Numbered from the stretch's first letter, positions 7,907 through 15,811 are shown. The stretch is DNA of 64,000 nucleotides from CAXXOK01 sp963666755 (GCA_963666755.2 CAXXGW010000008.1:248001-312000); one strand, 5' to 3'. The notes: generated from the sequence alone by a model not told the origin. A program made the numbers and translations.

Positions 7907-8526
7907 ACGTCCCCGGTGCGGGAATAGACGATCACCGACAGCAGCTTGATGGGCAGTTTACGCAATTCCTCGGGGCCGTGCGGGGCGTCGGCGTCGAAGA
8001 ACAGAGAATCGCCCGCCTGCATGGCATACAGCTTGTTGCCGTGGCGATAGGCGACCTCGCCTTCCAGCAGATAGATGAATTCCAGGCCGGAATGCTGGAA
8101 CAGCGGGAACACGTCCGATTGCTCGGTCAGGGTCACCAGATAGGGCTCGACCACCAGATTCTTGCCGATGGTGTGGCCCAGCAGATGGTACTGGTGCCCG
8201 GCTCGCGTGCCGCGCCGTTCGATGGCCAGACCCTGGCCGTCCTTGACGAAGGTGGCGTCGCGCTGTTCCTCGAACTTGCGGAAGAAGGCGGTCACCGGCA
8301 CGTTCAGCGCGCGGGACAGCGATTGCAGCGTCGACAGCGACGGCGAGGTCACGCCGTTCTCGATCTTCGACAGCATGCCGGGCGACAGATTGGCCTGACG
8401 GCCCAGATCGGCCACGGTCATGCCCAGCTTGGTGCGGTACTCGCGCACCTGATGGCCGATCGCCACCTCCAGGCTGTTCTCGCGCGCGCCGTCCAGGGCG
8501 TGGGGATTCTGGGAGTGCTCGGGCAT
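7903..8526 (-). CDS. XRE-family regulator with C-terminal cupin domain
   Basis: The 207-residue protein has a helix-turn-helix at about 25-80 (MTVADLGRQANLSPGMLSKI, then SPSLSTLQSLSRALNVPV). A cupin sensor domain lies near residues 130-200 (SGLEFIYLLEGEV, AGDSLFFDADAPHG). Regulators of this build usually bind a small metabolite in the cupin and control the neighbouring catabolic genes. The gene sits between the two halves of the N-methylglutamate cluster, and its own ribosome site is covered by the same dyad found before gmaS/mgsA and mgdA. I therefore propose it as the local regulator; whether it represses or activates is unknown. Its last four bases overlap the convergent chemoreceptor gene. 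Confidence 0.85.
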   Translation of the reverse strand: MPEHSQNPHALDGARENSLEVAIGHQVREYRTKLGMTVADLGRQANLSPGMLSKIENGVTSPSLSTLQSLSRALNVPVTAFFRKFEEQRDATFVKDGQGLAIERRGTRAGHQYHLLGHTIGKNLVVEPYLVTLTEQSDVFPLFQHSGLEFIYLLEGEVAYRHGNKLYAMQAGDSLFFDADAPHGPEELRKLPIKLLSVIVYSRTGDV

Positions 8527-8527
8527 C

Positions 8528-8544
8528 GTTTCCTCTCAGGCAAC
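8528..8544. promoter_or_regulatory. Operator-like dyad GTTTCC-N5-GGCAAC over the regulator's ribosome site
   Basis: Left arm GTTTCC (8528-8533), spacer TCTCA, right arm GGCAAC (8539-8544). It starts two bases before the ATG of the XRE-cupin gene, so on the coding strand one arm is also the ribosome site (AGAGGAAAC). A second, wider dyad GTTTC-N11-GAAAC (8545-8565) lies beside it, across a TATACT that may be the -10 box. Confidence 0.5.
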
Positions 8545-8584
8545 GTTTCGCGAAGTATATGAAACGCAGCCCCGCGCCGAAACG

Positions 8585-8616
8585 AAAAAGCGCCGGGCGG
8601 TTGCCCGCCCGGCGCC
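8585..8616 (-). terminator. Rho-independent terminator of glnK-amtB
   Basis: Read on the minus strand, an 11-bp stem (8615-8605 with 8600-8590) with loop GCAA is followed by five T. It lies just after the amtB stop. Confidence 0.9.
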
Positions 8617-8637
8617 GTTTCCCCTGAAGAGACGAAC

Positions 8638-9984
8638 CTAGTCGTGCATGGCTTCGCCGTGCAGGGCCAGATCCAGGCCTTCGGTCTCGGTTTCCTTGCT
8701 GACGCGCAGGCCGATGGTCAGGTCGATCAGCTTGAGCAGCACCACCGAGACGATGGCGGTCCAGGCGATGGTCACCGCCACGCTCTTGATCTGGATCCAC
8801 ACCTGGATGGCGTTGCCGTCGATCAGGCCCGACTTGCCGGTGCCGCCGATGGCGGCGACGGCGAACACGCCGGTCAGCACCGCGCCGACGATACCGCCGA
8901 TGCCGTGCACGCCGAAGGCGTCGAGCGCGTCGTCATAGCCGAACATCTTCTTGAGGCCGGAAACGCCCCAGTAGCAGATCGGGCCGACGATCAGGCCCAG
9001 GATCAGGGCGCCCGACACGGTGACGAAACCGCAGGCCGGGGTGATGACCACCAGACCGGCAACCGCACCCGACACCGCACCCAGCAGCGAAGGCTTGCCG
9101 CGGATGATCCACTCGGTCAGCGACCACGACACGATGGCGGCGGCGGTGGCGACATGGGTGTTGATCATGGCGACGGCGGCCGAGCCACCGGCGCTCAGGG
9201 CGGAACCGGCGTTGAAGCCGAACCAGCCGACCCACAGCAAGGCGCCGCCGACCATGGTCAGCACCAGGTTGTGCGGGGCCAGATTCTCGGAACCCAGGCC
9301 GGAACGCTTGCCCACCATGATGGCGGCGACCAGACCGGCAACGCCCGAGTTGATGTGCACCACGGTGCCGCCGGCGAAGTCCAGCACGCCGTCACCCAGC
9401 AGCAGGCCGCCCGGACCCCACACCATGTGGGCCACCGGCACATAGACGAACAACAGCCACAGCGACACGAACAGCATGGCCGAGCTGAACTTCATACGGT
9501 CGGCCGGGCCGCCCAGGATGATCACCGGGGTGATGATGGCGAAGGTGCCCTGGAACATCACGAAGACGAATTCCGGGATAGTGCCGCTCAGGGTATCGGG
9601 CAGGATACCGGCCAGCATCACCTTGTCGAAGCCGCCGAAGAAGGCGTTGCCCTCGGTGAAGGCCAGCGAGTAGCCGACCACCACCCACAGGATGGACAGC
9701 AGACCGGCGCCGAACATGGATTGCATGAGCACGGCCAGCACGTTCTTCTTGCGGACCAGGCCGCCGTAGAACAGCGCCAGACCGGGCACCAGCATCATCA
9801 GAACCAGAACGGACGACACCAGCATCCAGGCGGTGTCGCCGGAATTCAGCACCGGCACGGCGGCGGGTGCGGCCTCGGCGGCGGCTTCAGCCGCAACTTC
9901 CTGGGCGAAGGCGGCACCGGTGGCCAGCAGCGCCGGAACGGCGGCGGCAAGGGCGGCGCCCGTCTTGCGAAGGGACAAAGTCAT
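8638..9984 (-). CDS. amtB: Ammonium (methylammonium) transporter
   Basis: The protein of 448 residues has a cleavable signal peptide (MTLSLRKTGAALAAAVPALL, then an Ala-rich c-region). About eleven hydrophobic segments follow. Conserved Amt motifs include LFYGGLVRKKN and the two pore histidine contexts VVHINSGVAG and AFGVHGIGG. The chosen ATG at 9984 has AAGGGGGA 7 bases upstream; the frame is open further out, but that part overlaps glnK and makes no sense as a leader. It is inner-membrane and gated by the PII protein encoded 13 bases upstream. Amt proteins also carry methylammonium, which fits the methylamine genes on both sides. Confidence 0.95.
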   Translation of the reverse strand: MTLSLRKTGAALAAAVPALLATGAAFAQEVAAEAAAEAAPAAVPVLNSGDTAWMLVSSVLVLMMLVPGLALFYGGLVRKKNVLAVLMQSMFGAGLLSILWVVVGYSLAFTEGNAFFGGFDKVMLAGILPDTLSGTIPEFVFVMFQGTFAIITPVIILGGPADRMKFSSAMLFVSLWLLFVYVPVAHMVWGPGGLLLGDGVLDFAGGTVVHINSGVAGLVAAIMVGKRSGLGSENLAPHNLVLTMVGGALLWVGWFGFNAGSALSAGGSAAVAMINTHVATAAAIVSWSLTEWIIRGKPSLLGAVSGAVAGLVVITPACGFVTVSGALILGLIVGPICYWGVSGLKKMFGYDDALDAFGVHGIGGIVGAVLTGVFAVAAIGGTGKSGLIDGNAIQVWIQIKSVAVTIAWTAIVSVVLLKLIDLTIGLRVSKETETEGLDLALHGEAMHD

Positions 9985-9997
9985 GAAGGTTCCCCCT

Positions 9998-10336
9998 TTA
10001 CAGAGCTTCGGGACCGGCTTCGCCGGTACGGATACGCAGGGCCATGCCCAAATCCTGGACGAAGATCTTGCCGTCGCCGATCTTGCCGGTGCGGGCGGCG
10101 GTGGAGATGGCCTCCAGCACGGCATCGACCAGTTCGTCGTCGACGGCGGCTTCCAGCTTCAGCTTGGGCAGGAAGTTCACCGCGTACTCGGCGCCGCGAT
10201 AGATCTCGGTCTGGCCCTTCTGGCGGCCGTAGCCCTTGACCTCGGTGACGGTCATGCCTTGGATGCCGATGCCGGACAGCGCCTCGCGCACTTCATCCAG
10301 CTTGAACGGTTTGATGATGGCGGTAATGAGCTTCAT
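9998..10336 (-). CDS. glnK: Nitrogen regulatory protein P-II
   Basis: 112 residues beginning MKLITAIIKPFKLDEVREAL. The T-loop carries the uridylylation site Tyr51 in the context QTEIYRGAEY. The B- and C-loop segments (TAARTGKIGDGKIFV, then MALRIRTGE) are intact. The start has GAGGGGAG a few bases upstream. It is the first gene of an operon with amtB, under a sigma-54 promoter. By family knowledge it binds ATP/ADP and 2-oxoglutarate, and blocks AmtB when nitrogen is plentiful. It could be named glnK, glnB or glnZ; linkage to amtB favours glnK. Confidence 0.95.
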   Translation of the reverse strand: MKLITAIIKPFKLDEVREALSGIGIQGMTVTEVKGYGRQKGQTEIYRGAEYAVNFLPKLKLEAAVDDELVDAVLEAISTAARTGKIGDGKIFVQDLGMALRIRTGEAGPEAL

Positions 10337-10408
10337 TGCGCTCCCCTCGGATCGTCCGCCCGCCGACAGCGCAGCGCGGCCAGTGCGGAATGTGGTGCAA
10401 TATGGGTT

Positions 10409-10424
10409 TGCAACCCCCGTGCCG
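10409..10424 (-). promoter_or_regulatory. Sigma-54 promoter of glnK-amtB
   Basis: On the minus strand the sequence is CGGCACG-N4-TTGCA, with GG and GC exactly 10 bases apart. It matches the -24/-12 consensus at nearly every position. Transcription would start near 10398, about 60 bases before the glnK ATG. Confidence 0.85.
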
Positions 10425-10466
10425 TTTTCCAAGGCACAGGAATCCTTGCCCAAAACGCCATCGCCC

Positions 10467-10482
10467 TGCGCATACATGCACA
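10467..10482. promoter_or_regulatory. Candidate enhancer dyad before glnK
   Basis: TGCGCATACATGCACA is a near-palindrome centred about 76 bases upstream of the predicted glnK transcription start. That is a usual distance for an NtrC-type activator site. It resembles the dyad at 6089-6100. Confidence 0.35.
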
Positions 10483-10512
10483 CAAAAAGAGCAGATGCGA
10501 AGCGGTCGCACA

Positions 10513-10529
10513 TTTTCCAGGCAGGAAAC
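10513..10529. promoter_or_regulatory. Operator-like dyad TTTTCC-N5-GGAAAC
   Basis: Left arm TTTTCC (10513-10518), spacer AGGCA, right arm GGAAAC (10524-10529). A further lone GGAAAC follows at 10545-10550. It lies upstream of glnK and just beyond the end of mgdD, and is one of the better copies of the cluster-wide dyad. Confidence 0.5.
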
Positions 10530-10604
10530 GTAATCCAGCCCCCAGGAAACAGCACGGGCGCAAAGGGTCTCCCCTTTGCGCCCATGCCGTCTATCTGGCG
10601 AAGG

Positions 10605-11147
10605 TCAGGCCGCCGGAACGAATTCGGCCATGGCATCCACCACGCAGGCCCGCAGGTATTCGACCGCAGCGGAATCAGCCAGCAGGTGGAAATCCTCGCC
10701 CTGGCGGATGACGATGCCGTTCAGCCGCGCCACCGAGGTTTGGGCCACGGCACCATCGGCGAAGACGTGACGGCGCAGGTCAACGCCGCACAGCTTGGCC
10801 ATCATGGCGGGCACGTCCGGGCCGCCCAGGTGGAACCAGGCATGGCTGTCGCGGCGCGGCAGCGGGAAACACAGACCGGCCCCGGCCTCCCAGCTCCAGG
10901 CGGCATCCAATGTTTCCACCAGACCCGCCCCGCCCTCGGGCCGCCCCAGCAGCAGGAACTCGCCCGCCGACAACCGCGCCAGCAGCGAACCATCGGCCTG
11001 GATCATGGCGCGGTTGGGGGCATCGGGAATGCTCAGACCCTGGGCACTCAGCCAATGGGGCGTGTCGGCGCCCTTGAAGCCGGTGCGGGCAACGGACGAC
11101 AGATCGGTCAACACCACTGCGGCATCGGGAACGGCGCTGATGCTCAT
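10605..11147 (-). CDS. mgdD: N-methylglutamate dehydrogenase subunit D (sarcosine oxidase gamma-like)
   Basis: 180 residues, last gene of the mgd operon. It resembles the sarcosine oxidase gamma subunit (SoxG), a small fold related to the aminomethyltransferase family, with the late segment VFADGAVAQTSVARLNGIVI typical of it. It is structural in heterotetrameric sarcosine oxidases. I chose the ATG at 11147, 8 bases after AGGAG; a GTG at 11153 in the same frame is too close to that site. The start follows the mgdC stop by two bases. The name rests on operon order D-C-B-A downstream of the mgs/gmaS genes; in isolation it would be called soxG. Confidence 0.85.
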   Translation of the reverse strand: MSISAVPDAAVVLTDLSSVARTGFKGADTPHWLSAQGLSIPDAPNRAMIQADGSLLARLSAGEFLLLGRPEGGAGLVETLDAAWSWEAGAGLCFPLPRRDSHAWFHLGGPDVPAMMAKLCGVDLRRHVFADGAVAQTSVARLNGIVIRQGEDFHLLADSAAVEYLRACVVDAMAEFVPAA

Positions 11148-11149
11148 GA

Positions 11150-14002
11150 TCACATCTCCTGCCGGGCGTTGTTGGGATCGTAAAAGGGAATGGGCACCAC
11201 CCGCGCGGTCACCATTACGCCGCCATCGGCCCGCACCTGGAAGGCACTACCCGGCGCGCTCTGATCCGGCGCCACATAGGCCAGACCGACGACCTTGCCC
11301 AAGGTGGGCGAGTCGGTGATGGAGGTGACGCGGCCGACGATGGCATCGCCCCGGATCACCAGATGATTCTCCTTAGGCACCACCGAAGCCGCCGGGTCCA
11401 GCTCGAAGCCGACCAATTGGCGGCCCAGCCCCTTGGCCTTCAGCGCATCCATGGCCGCCTTGCCGATGAAATCCGCCTTCTTGCGGCCGACCGCCCAACC
11501 CATGCCTGCTTCCAACGGATGGGTCAGGCTGTCGGTGTCCTGGCCGACGATGATGTGGCCCTTTTCCAGGCGCAGCACGCGCTGCGCCTCGATGCCCACC
11601 GGACGCAGGCCGAAATCCTTCCCGGCGGCGCTCAGCGTGTCCCACAACTCGGCGCCCCGGCTGGCGGGCACGTGGATTTCATAACCCAGTTCGCCGCCGA
11701 AGCCGATGCGCATCAGCCGCGCCGGGATACCGGCAACCGTTCCGGTGCGGATCGCCAGATAGGGGAAATCCTGGGCGCCAATCGCCACGTCGGTTCCCGC
11801 CGCCGCCAGCACCGCACGGGCCTGCGGCCCCAACAGATTGACGGCGGCATAGGCGGCGGTGACGTTGGCGATGTCCACCTTCATGCGCCATTGCGCGTTG
11901 AAGAATTGCATCAGCCGGAAGACGCGGTCGACGCCGCCGGTGGTGGCGGTGACATAGAAATGCTGGGCGTGCAGGCGGGCGGCGACGCCGTCATCGATGA
12001 TCGCCCCGGTCTCGTCCAGCATCAGGGCATAACGCACCTTGCCCACCGCCAGCTTGTCGTAGGTCCAGGTGTAGATGCGCTCCAGAAACGCCGCCGCGTC
12101 GGGGCCGCGCACCTCCAGCTTGCCCAGGGTCGAGACGTCGATCAGACCGGCGGCGGTGCGGGCCGCCGCGACCTCGTCCGGGATGGCGGCGGCGGAACCG
12201 TAATAGGCCGGGCGCATCCATACCCCGGCCACCATCATCTTAGCCCCGGCGGCCACATGCTGGCGGTGCATGGCGGTCAGGCGGGTCGGCTCGAAGCCGC
12301 GCCCGGCCAGATGGCCCATCTTCTCGCCGATGACCGGGGGCCGTACGGTGATGGTTCCCACCACCGGCGGGGTGATGCCGGTGGCGGCGGACAGCGCCTT
12401 TTGCACCAGGGCGTTATACAGCTTGCCCTGGCTGGGTCCCATGCCCGCCGTGGTGAAGCGCTTGAGCAACTGGATGTGATCCCAGCCCATGGCGGCGGCA
12501 TCGACGATGTCGCGCACCTGCACGTCCTCGTCGAATTCGATGAAATCCTTGCCCTTGGGATGGGGGAAGATGGGATGGGGATAGGTGCGCCCGGCGGCAT
12601 CACCGGCCACCGGCGGCGGCACCGTCACCTCCTTGCCCGCATGGGCGGCGGCGGCCAGACCGGCGCGGGTGCCGTCCTCGGCGGCGGCACCCCATACCCC
12701 CGCCACCGCTCCGGCGGCATAAAGGCCGGGCGGCGTCGCCTCGACCCGCGGCATGCAGGTGGCCTCATCGGGCAGCAGCCGGGCACCGCCCTGGCTGAGC
12801 AATTGGGTCAGCGGCACATAGCCCACCGAAATGCAGACCACATCGCAGGCGATCTCGTCCCCCGCCGGGCCAAAGGCGCCCTGGCCGGTGACCGGCGCCA
12901 GCCGCACGGCGCGCACATGGTTCGTACCCTCGATGGCTTCGGCGATACAGGTACGCGGCTGCACGGCGACGCCCTTGGCCTTGACCGCCGCGACGCGCGG
13001 ATCATCGCCCGGCGCCACCCGCAGATCGGCGACCGCCGCCACCGCGATTCCGGCCTCCAGCAGGTCCAACGCCACGCCATAGGCATCGTCATTGCCTGCC
13101 AGCACCACGGCGCGGCTGCCGGGCTTGACCGCCCACAGCCGCATCAGCCGTTGCGCGGCGCTGCCCAGCATGATGCCGGGCAAATCGTTGCCCCGGAAGA
13201 CGGCGGGCTGTTCGTGGGCGCCGGTCGCCACCACCACCGACTTGGCGCGTAGCTTGTACAGACGGTTGTCCTTGGTCACCGACAGCCAATTATCGGCGAA
13301 CAGACCCTGGGCCACCGCATCCGACAACACCGTGACCAGCGGATGGGCGGCGACGCGGGCGGCAAGGCCGTCCGTGCTTTCGCCCAGAAAGGTTCCGGCG
13401 CCGCCCAGGATCGGGCTGTCATCCACCAGCACCACCTCGGCCCCGGCCTCGGCCGCCGCCAGCGCCGCCGACAGACCGGCGATGCCGCCGCCGATCACCG
13501 CCACGTCGGCGAACAGGTATTGCTTGTCGTAGTATCCGTGCCCCGTCTTGGGATCGACCGTACCCAGGCCAGCCAGCCAGCGGATCACCGGTTCCCAGAA
13601 CTTCCAGGCGACACGCGGCGTGAAGAAGGTGCGGTAGTAAAAGCCCACCGGCAGGAAGCGCGAGAATTTTTCCAGCAGCCGCCCCTTGTCCGCAGCCAAC
13701 CCGCCGAAGGTGTTGACCGCCGACACCACCAGACCGTCGGCCACCGCACGCTTGCAGGCATAGACGTTGGGCTCGGCCCCCACCTGCACCATGGTGTTGG
13801 CCTCCAGCCCGGCGGCGGAGACCAGACCGCGCGGGCGGTGGTACTTGAACGAGCGCGAGATCATCCACTGACCGGCGGCGGCCAGGGCGCTGGCGATGGT
13901 GTCGCCGCCCAAAGCGTGGATTTCCCGGCCCTCGAAGGTGAAGCGCAGGTTACGGCTGCGATTGATCAGGCGGCCATAGGGGGCCGGAAGGCGGTTGCTC
14001 AC
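11150..14002 (-). CDS. mgdC: N-methylglutamate dehydrogenase subunit C (sarcosine oxidase alpha-like)
   Basis: 950 residues with the full SoxA layout. An N-terminal ferredoxin-like domain (LRFTFEGREIHALGGDTIAS) is followed by a dinucleotide-binding domain starting VAVIGGGIAGLSAALAAAEA. A C-terminal GCV_T-like folate-binding domain covers about the last 370 residues (LGYEIHVPAS, GIEAQRVLRLEKGH). Family knowledge: the folate domain takes the methyl-derived carbon as 5,10-methylene-tetrahydrofolate. The start is a GTG at 14002 that overlaps the mgdB stop (GTGA) with GGAG 7 bases upstream. The frame stays open to 14113, but that extension overlaps mgdB and is Arg-rich shadow sequence. Predicted product of the complex: glutamate plus a C1 unit. 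Confidence 0.88.
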   Translation of the reverse strand: MSNRLPAPYGRLINRSRNLRFTFEGREIHALGGDTIASALAAAGQWMISRSFKYHRPRGLVSAAGLEANTMVQVGAEPNVYACKRAVADGLVVSAVNTFGGLAADKGRLLEKFSRFLPVGFYYRTFFTPRVAWKFWEPVIRWLAGLGTVDPKTGHGYYDKQYLFADVAVIGGGIAGLSAALAAAEAGAEVVLVDDSPILGGAGTFLGESTDGLAARVAAHPLVTVLSDAVAQGLFADNWLSVTKDNRLYKLRAKSVVVATGAHEQPAVFRGNDLPGIMLGSAAQRLMRLWAVKPGSRAVVLAGNDDAYGVALDLLEAGIAVAAVADLRVAPGDDPRVAAVKAKGVAVQPRTCIAEAIEGTNHVRAVRLAPVTGQGAFGPAGDEIACDVVCISVGYVPLTQLLSQGGARLLPDEATCMPRVEATPPGLYAAGAVAGVWGAAAEDGTRAGLAAAAHAGKEVTVPPPVAGDAAGRTYPHPIFPHPKGKDFIEFDEDVQVRDIVDAAAMGWDHIQLLKRFTTAGMGPSQGKLYNALVQKALSAATGITPPVVGTITVRPPVIGEKMGHLAGRGFEPTRLTAMHRQHVAAGAKMMVAGVWMRPAYYGSAAAIPDEVAAARTAAGLIDVSTLGKLEVRGPDAAAFLERIYTWTYDKLAVGKVRYALMLDETGAIIDDGVAARLHAQHFYVTATTGGVDRVFRLMQFFNAQWRMKVDIANVTAAYAAVNLLGPQARAVLAAAGTDVAIGAQDFPYLAIRTGTVAGIPARLMRIGFGGELGYEIHVPASRGAELWDTLSAAGKDFGLRPVGIEAQRVLRLEKGHIIVGQDTDSLTHPLEAGMGWAVGRKKADFIGKAAMDALKAKGLGRQLVGFELDPAASVVPKENHLVIRGDAIVGRVTSITDSPTLGKVVGLAYVAPDQSAPGSAFQVRADGGVMVTARVVPIPFYDPNNARQEM

Positions 14003-14268
14003 GGGGCGTCTCCTTCGGGCAGCTCGGACACCGGATAGGTGCGCAGGATCTCGTCGGTGGCGAGGTGACGCTCGGCCACGAACCAGTACGAGGTCGGCAC
14101 ATGGCACCACCATTCCCGCACCACCTGCGGGCGGTTGGTCTTGTGGAACAGGTAATCGGCCACCAGCACCGGATCGGCGCCGGGTGCCGGGCGCGGCCGC
14201 ACCTCACCGCCATAGGAAAATTCCGAGATGTTGCGCGGCCCGTTCAAGGGACAGGTCATGATTTTCAT
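13999..14268 (-). CDS. mgdB: N-methylglutamate dehydrogenase subunit B (sarcosine oxidase delta-like)
   Basis: 89 residues, beginning MKIMTCPLNGPRNISEFSYG, with the family's REWW segment in the middle. In sarcosine oxidases this small subunit binds zinc through several Cys and a His. Here the first Cys is present (CPLN) but the second is replaced by Asn, and the distal CR-type Cys is also absent (CHVPTSYWF). Zinc binding is therefore doubtful; it may instead be typical of the N-methylglutamate branch. It overlaps mgdC by four bases and follows mgdA by 13. Confidence 0.88.
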   Translation of the reverse strand: MKIMTCPLNGPRNISEFSYGGEVRPRPAPGADPVLVADYLFHKTNRPQVVREWWCHVPTSYWFVAERHLATDEILRTYPVSELPEGDAP

Positions 14269-14281
14269 AGCCGTTTCCCCC

Positions 14282-15526
14282 TTAAGACCCGACCGAAGCG
14301 GCGCCCGCCTCGCCCACCTGCTCGAAGCGGGTGAAGCGGTCGTGGCGGAAGGCGGCCAGGATGTCGGGCTGGGTGTCGGTGGCGACGCATTCGGCCATGC
14401 GCTTGCCGCACACCGGCGTCGCCTTGAAGCCCCAGGTGCCCCAACCGGCGTCGATGTAGTAATTGGCCAGATGGGTCTTGCCCATGATCGGCGCGAAATC
14501 GGGGGTCATGTCGGCCATGCCCGCCCATTGCCGCATCACCCGCGTTTCCGCCAGGAACGGGAACAGTTCCAGCATGTGGCCCATCAGCCCTTCCTTGAAG
14601 TCCAGGGTCGAGCGGGTGGACCACAGCGGATAGGGATCGACGGCGCCGCCCATCACCAGTTCGCCGCGCTGCGATTGCCAGATGTAGCAATGCAAGCTGC
14701 CTGACACGATGATGGAATTGATGATCGGCTTGACCGGCTGCGACACGCAGGCCTGAAGCGGCACGGTGCGGATGGCGAGGCGCAGCCCGGCCATGGCGGC
14801 GACGTGCGAGGTGGCGCCCGCCACCGCCTGCACCACGCGGCCCGCCTGAACGGTGCCGCGGTTGGTGTGCACGGCGGTGACCTTGTCGCCCGCGATCTCC
14901 AGCCCGGTGACCTCGGTCAGTTGGTGGATTTCCACGCCCATCTGTGCCGCGCGGATGGCATAGCCCCAGGCCACCGCATCATGACGGGCGGTGCCGCCCA
15001 CCGGGTGGTAGAGCGCGCCCAGGATGGGATAGCGCGCATCCTCGCCCACGTTCAGCATGGGCTCGATTGCGGCGACACCGGCGGTGTCCACCACCTCGGA
15101 CTGCACGCCCAGATGCTTGTTGACCTCGGCCCGCCAGCGCATGGTGCGCAGGCTGGCATCGGTATGGGCCAGGGTCAGGTGATCCTTGCGGGTGTACATG
15201 ACGTTGAAATCCAGTTCCTGGCTCAACGTTTCGAACAGGCCCATGGATTCCTTGTAGAACGTCACGCCCTCGGGCGTCAGGTAATTGGCGCGGACGATGG
15301 CGGTGTTGCGCGCCGTGTTGCCGCCGCCGATATAGCCCTTGTCCAGCACCGCCACCGAGCGGATGCCCCAGGTTTTGGCAAGGTTGTAGGCGGTGGCGAG
15401 GCCGTGGCCGCCCGCGCCGATAATCACCACGTCGTAATGCTTCTTCAGCTCGGGCGTCGCCGGAAGCTCGCGCGGCGGCGGCTTGGAGCGGTCACGGAAA
15501 CCGGCTTTGAGAAGGGCGAGGGGCAT
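14282..15526 (-). CDS. mgdA: N-methylglutamate dehydrogenase subunit A (sarcosine oxidase beta-like)
   Basis: 414 residues. The FAD-binding motif VVIIGAGGHGLATAYNLAKT is near residue 34, and GGNTARNTAIVRANYL follows near residue 67. The C-terminal DAO-type closure reads YIDAGWGTWGFKATP. This is the catalytic subunit that oxidises the N-methyl group in SoxB-type enzymes, holding FAD and, in the heterotetrameric family, covalent FMN. It is the first gene of mgdABCD. Start ATG at 15526; the ribosome site is weak. Two dyads of the cluster operator lie upstream (15569 and 15689). In isolation it could be read as sarcosine oxidase beta; the four-subunit set with gmaS/mgs favours N-methylglutamate. 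Confidence 0.88.
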   Translation of the reverse strand: MPLALLKAGFRDRSKPPPRELPATPELKKHYDVVIIGAGGHGLATAYNLAKTWGIRSVAVLDKGYIGGGNTARNTAIVRANYLTPEGVTFYKESMGLFETLSQELDFNVMYTRKDHLTLAHTDASLRTMRWRAEVNKHLGVQSEVVDTAGVAAIEPMLNVGEDARYPILGALYHPVGGTARHDAVAWGYAIRAAQMGVEIHQLTEVTGLEIAGDKVTAVHTNRGTVQAGRVVQAVAGATSHVAAMAGLRLAIRTVPLQACVSQPVKPIINSIIVSGSLHCYIWQSQRGELVMGGAVDPYPLWSTRSTLDFKEGLMGHMLELFPFLAETRVMRQWAGMADMTPDFAPIMGKTHLANYYIDAGWGTWGFKATPVCGKRMAECVATDTQPDILAAFRHDRFTRFEQVGEAGAASVGS

Positions 15527-15568
15527 GCGCGTCGTCCGTCGGGAAAGGATGGGTCACCCTAACAACCC

Positions 15569-15585
15569 ATTTCCTGGCAGGCAAC
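15569..15585. promoter_or_regulatory. Operator-like dyad ATTTCC-N5-GGCAAC before mgdA
   Basis: Left arm ATTTCC (15569-15574), spacer TGGCA, right arm GGCAAC (15580-15585), then a run of T. The arrangement is nearly the same as the site at 374-391 before gmaS/mgsA, including the T-run. Confidence 0.55.
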
Positions 15586-15688
15586 TTTTTTTCTTTTTAG
15601 AATGGCGTAACGGGGTGAAATCCAGTATCGCCGTCGCCCCCATCAACGGGAAACAGCGCCTTTCAGGGTGCAAGCAATGCGAAAATCC

Positions 15689-15705
15689 GTTTCCTGCCAT
15701 GAACC
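15689..15705. promoter_or_regulatory. Operator-like dyad GTTTCC-N5-TGAACC
   Basis: Left arm GTTTCC (15689-15694) is perfect, the spacer is TGCCA, and the right arm TGAACC is degenerate. It lies 120 bases from the site at 15569, between mgdA and the rightward secreted-protein gene. Confidence 0.4.
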
Positions 15706-15811
15706 AGACGCGCCAAACGCACGGGGCCGCCATGATGCCGCCGCATTGGCGGGGTTCACTGCGGCTTGCTAATTTCCCTCTCCCCCTTCGACAGAGTTTC
15801 CGAGGTCCGTC

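Larger units (their letters stand above)
15527..15811. promoter_or_regulatory. Divergent mgdA / secreted-protein control region
   Basis: This 285-base non-coding stretch is A/T-richer than its flanks. It holds two operator-like dyads (listed separately) and a T-rich tract at 15585-15597 beside the first. I could not find a sigma-54 spacing (GG-N10-GC) on the mgdA strand. GAGG at about 15801 serves the rightward gene. Confidence 0.6.

Noticed and set aside
8644..10239. Long plus-strand frame opposite amtB
   Set aside because: His/Asp/Gln-rich shadow; AmtB on the other strand has every family motif and a signal peptide.
10605..15526. Reading mgdABCD as a sarcosine oxidase operon (soxBDAG)
   Set aside because: The gmaS and mgs genes nearby, the shared dyad and the altered delta subunit fit N-methylglutamate better. 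No glyA or serine/sarcosine gene is next to it. Sarcosine activity cannot be excluded.
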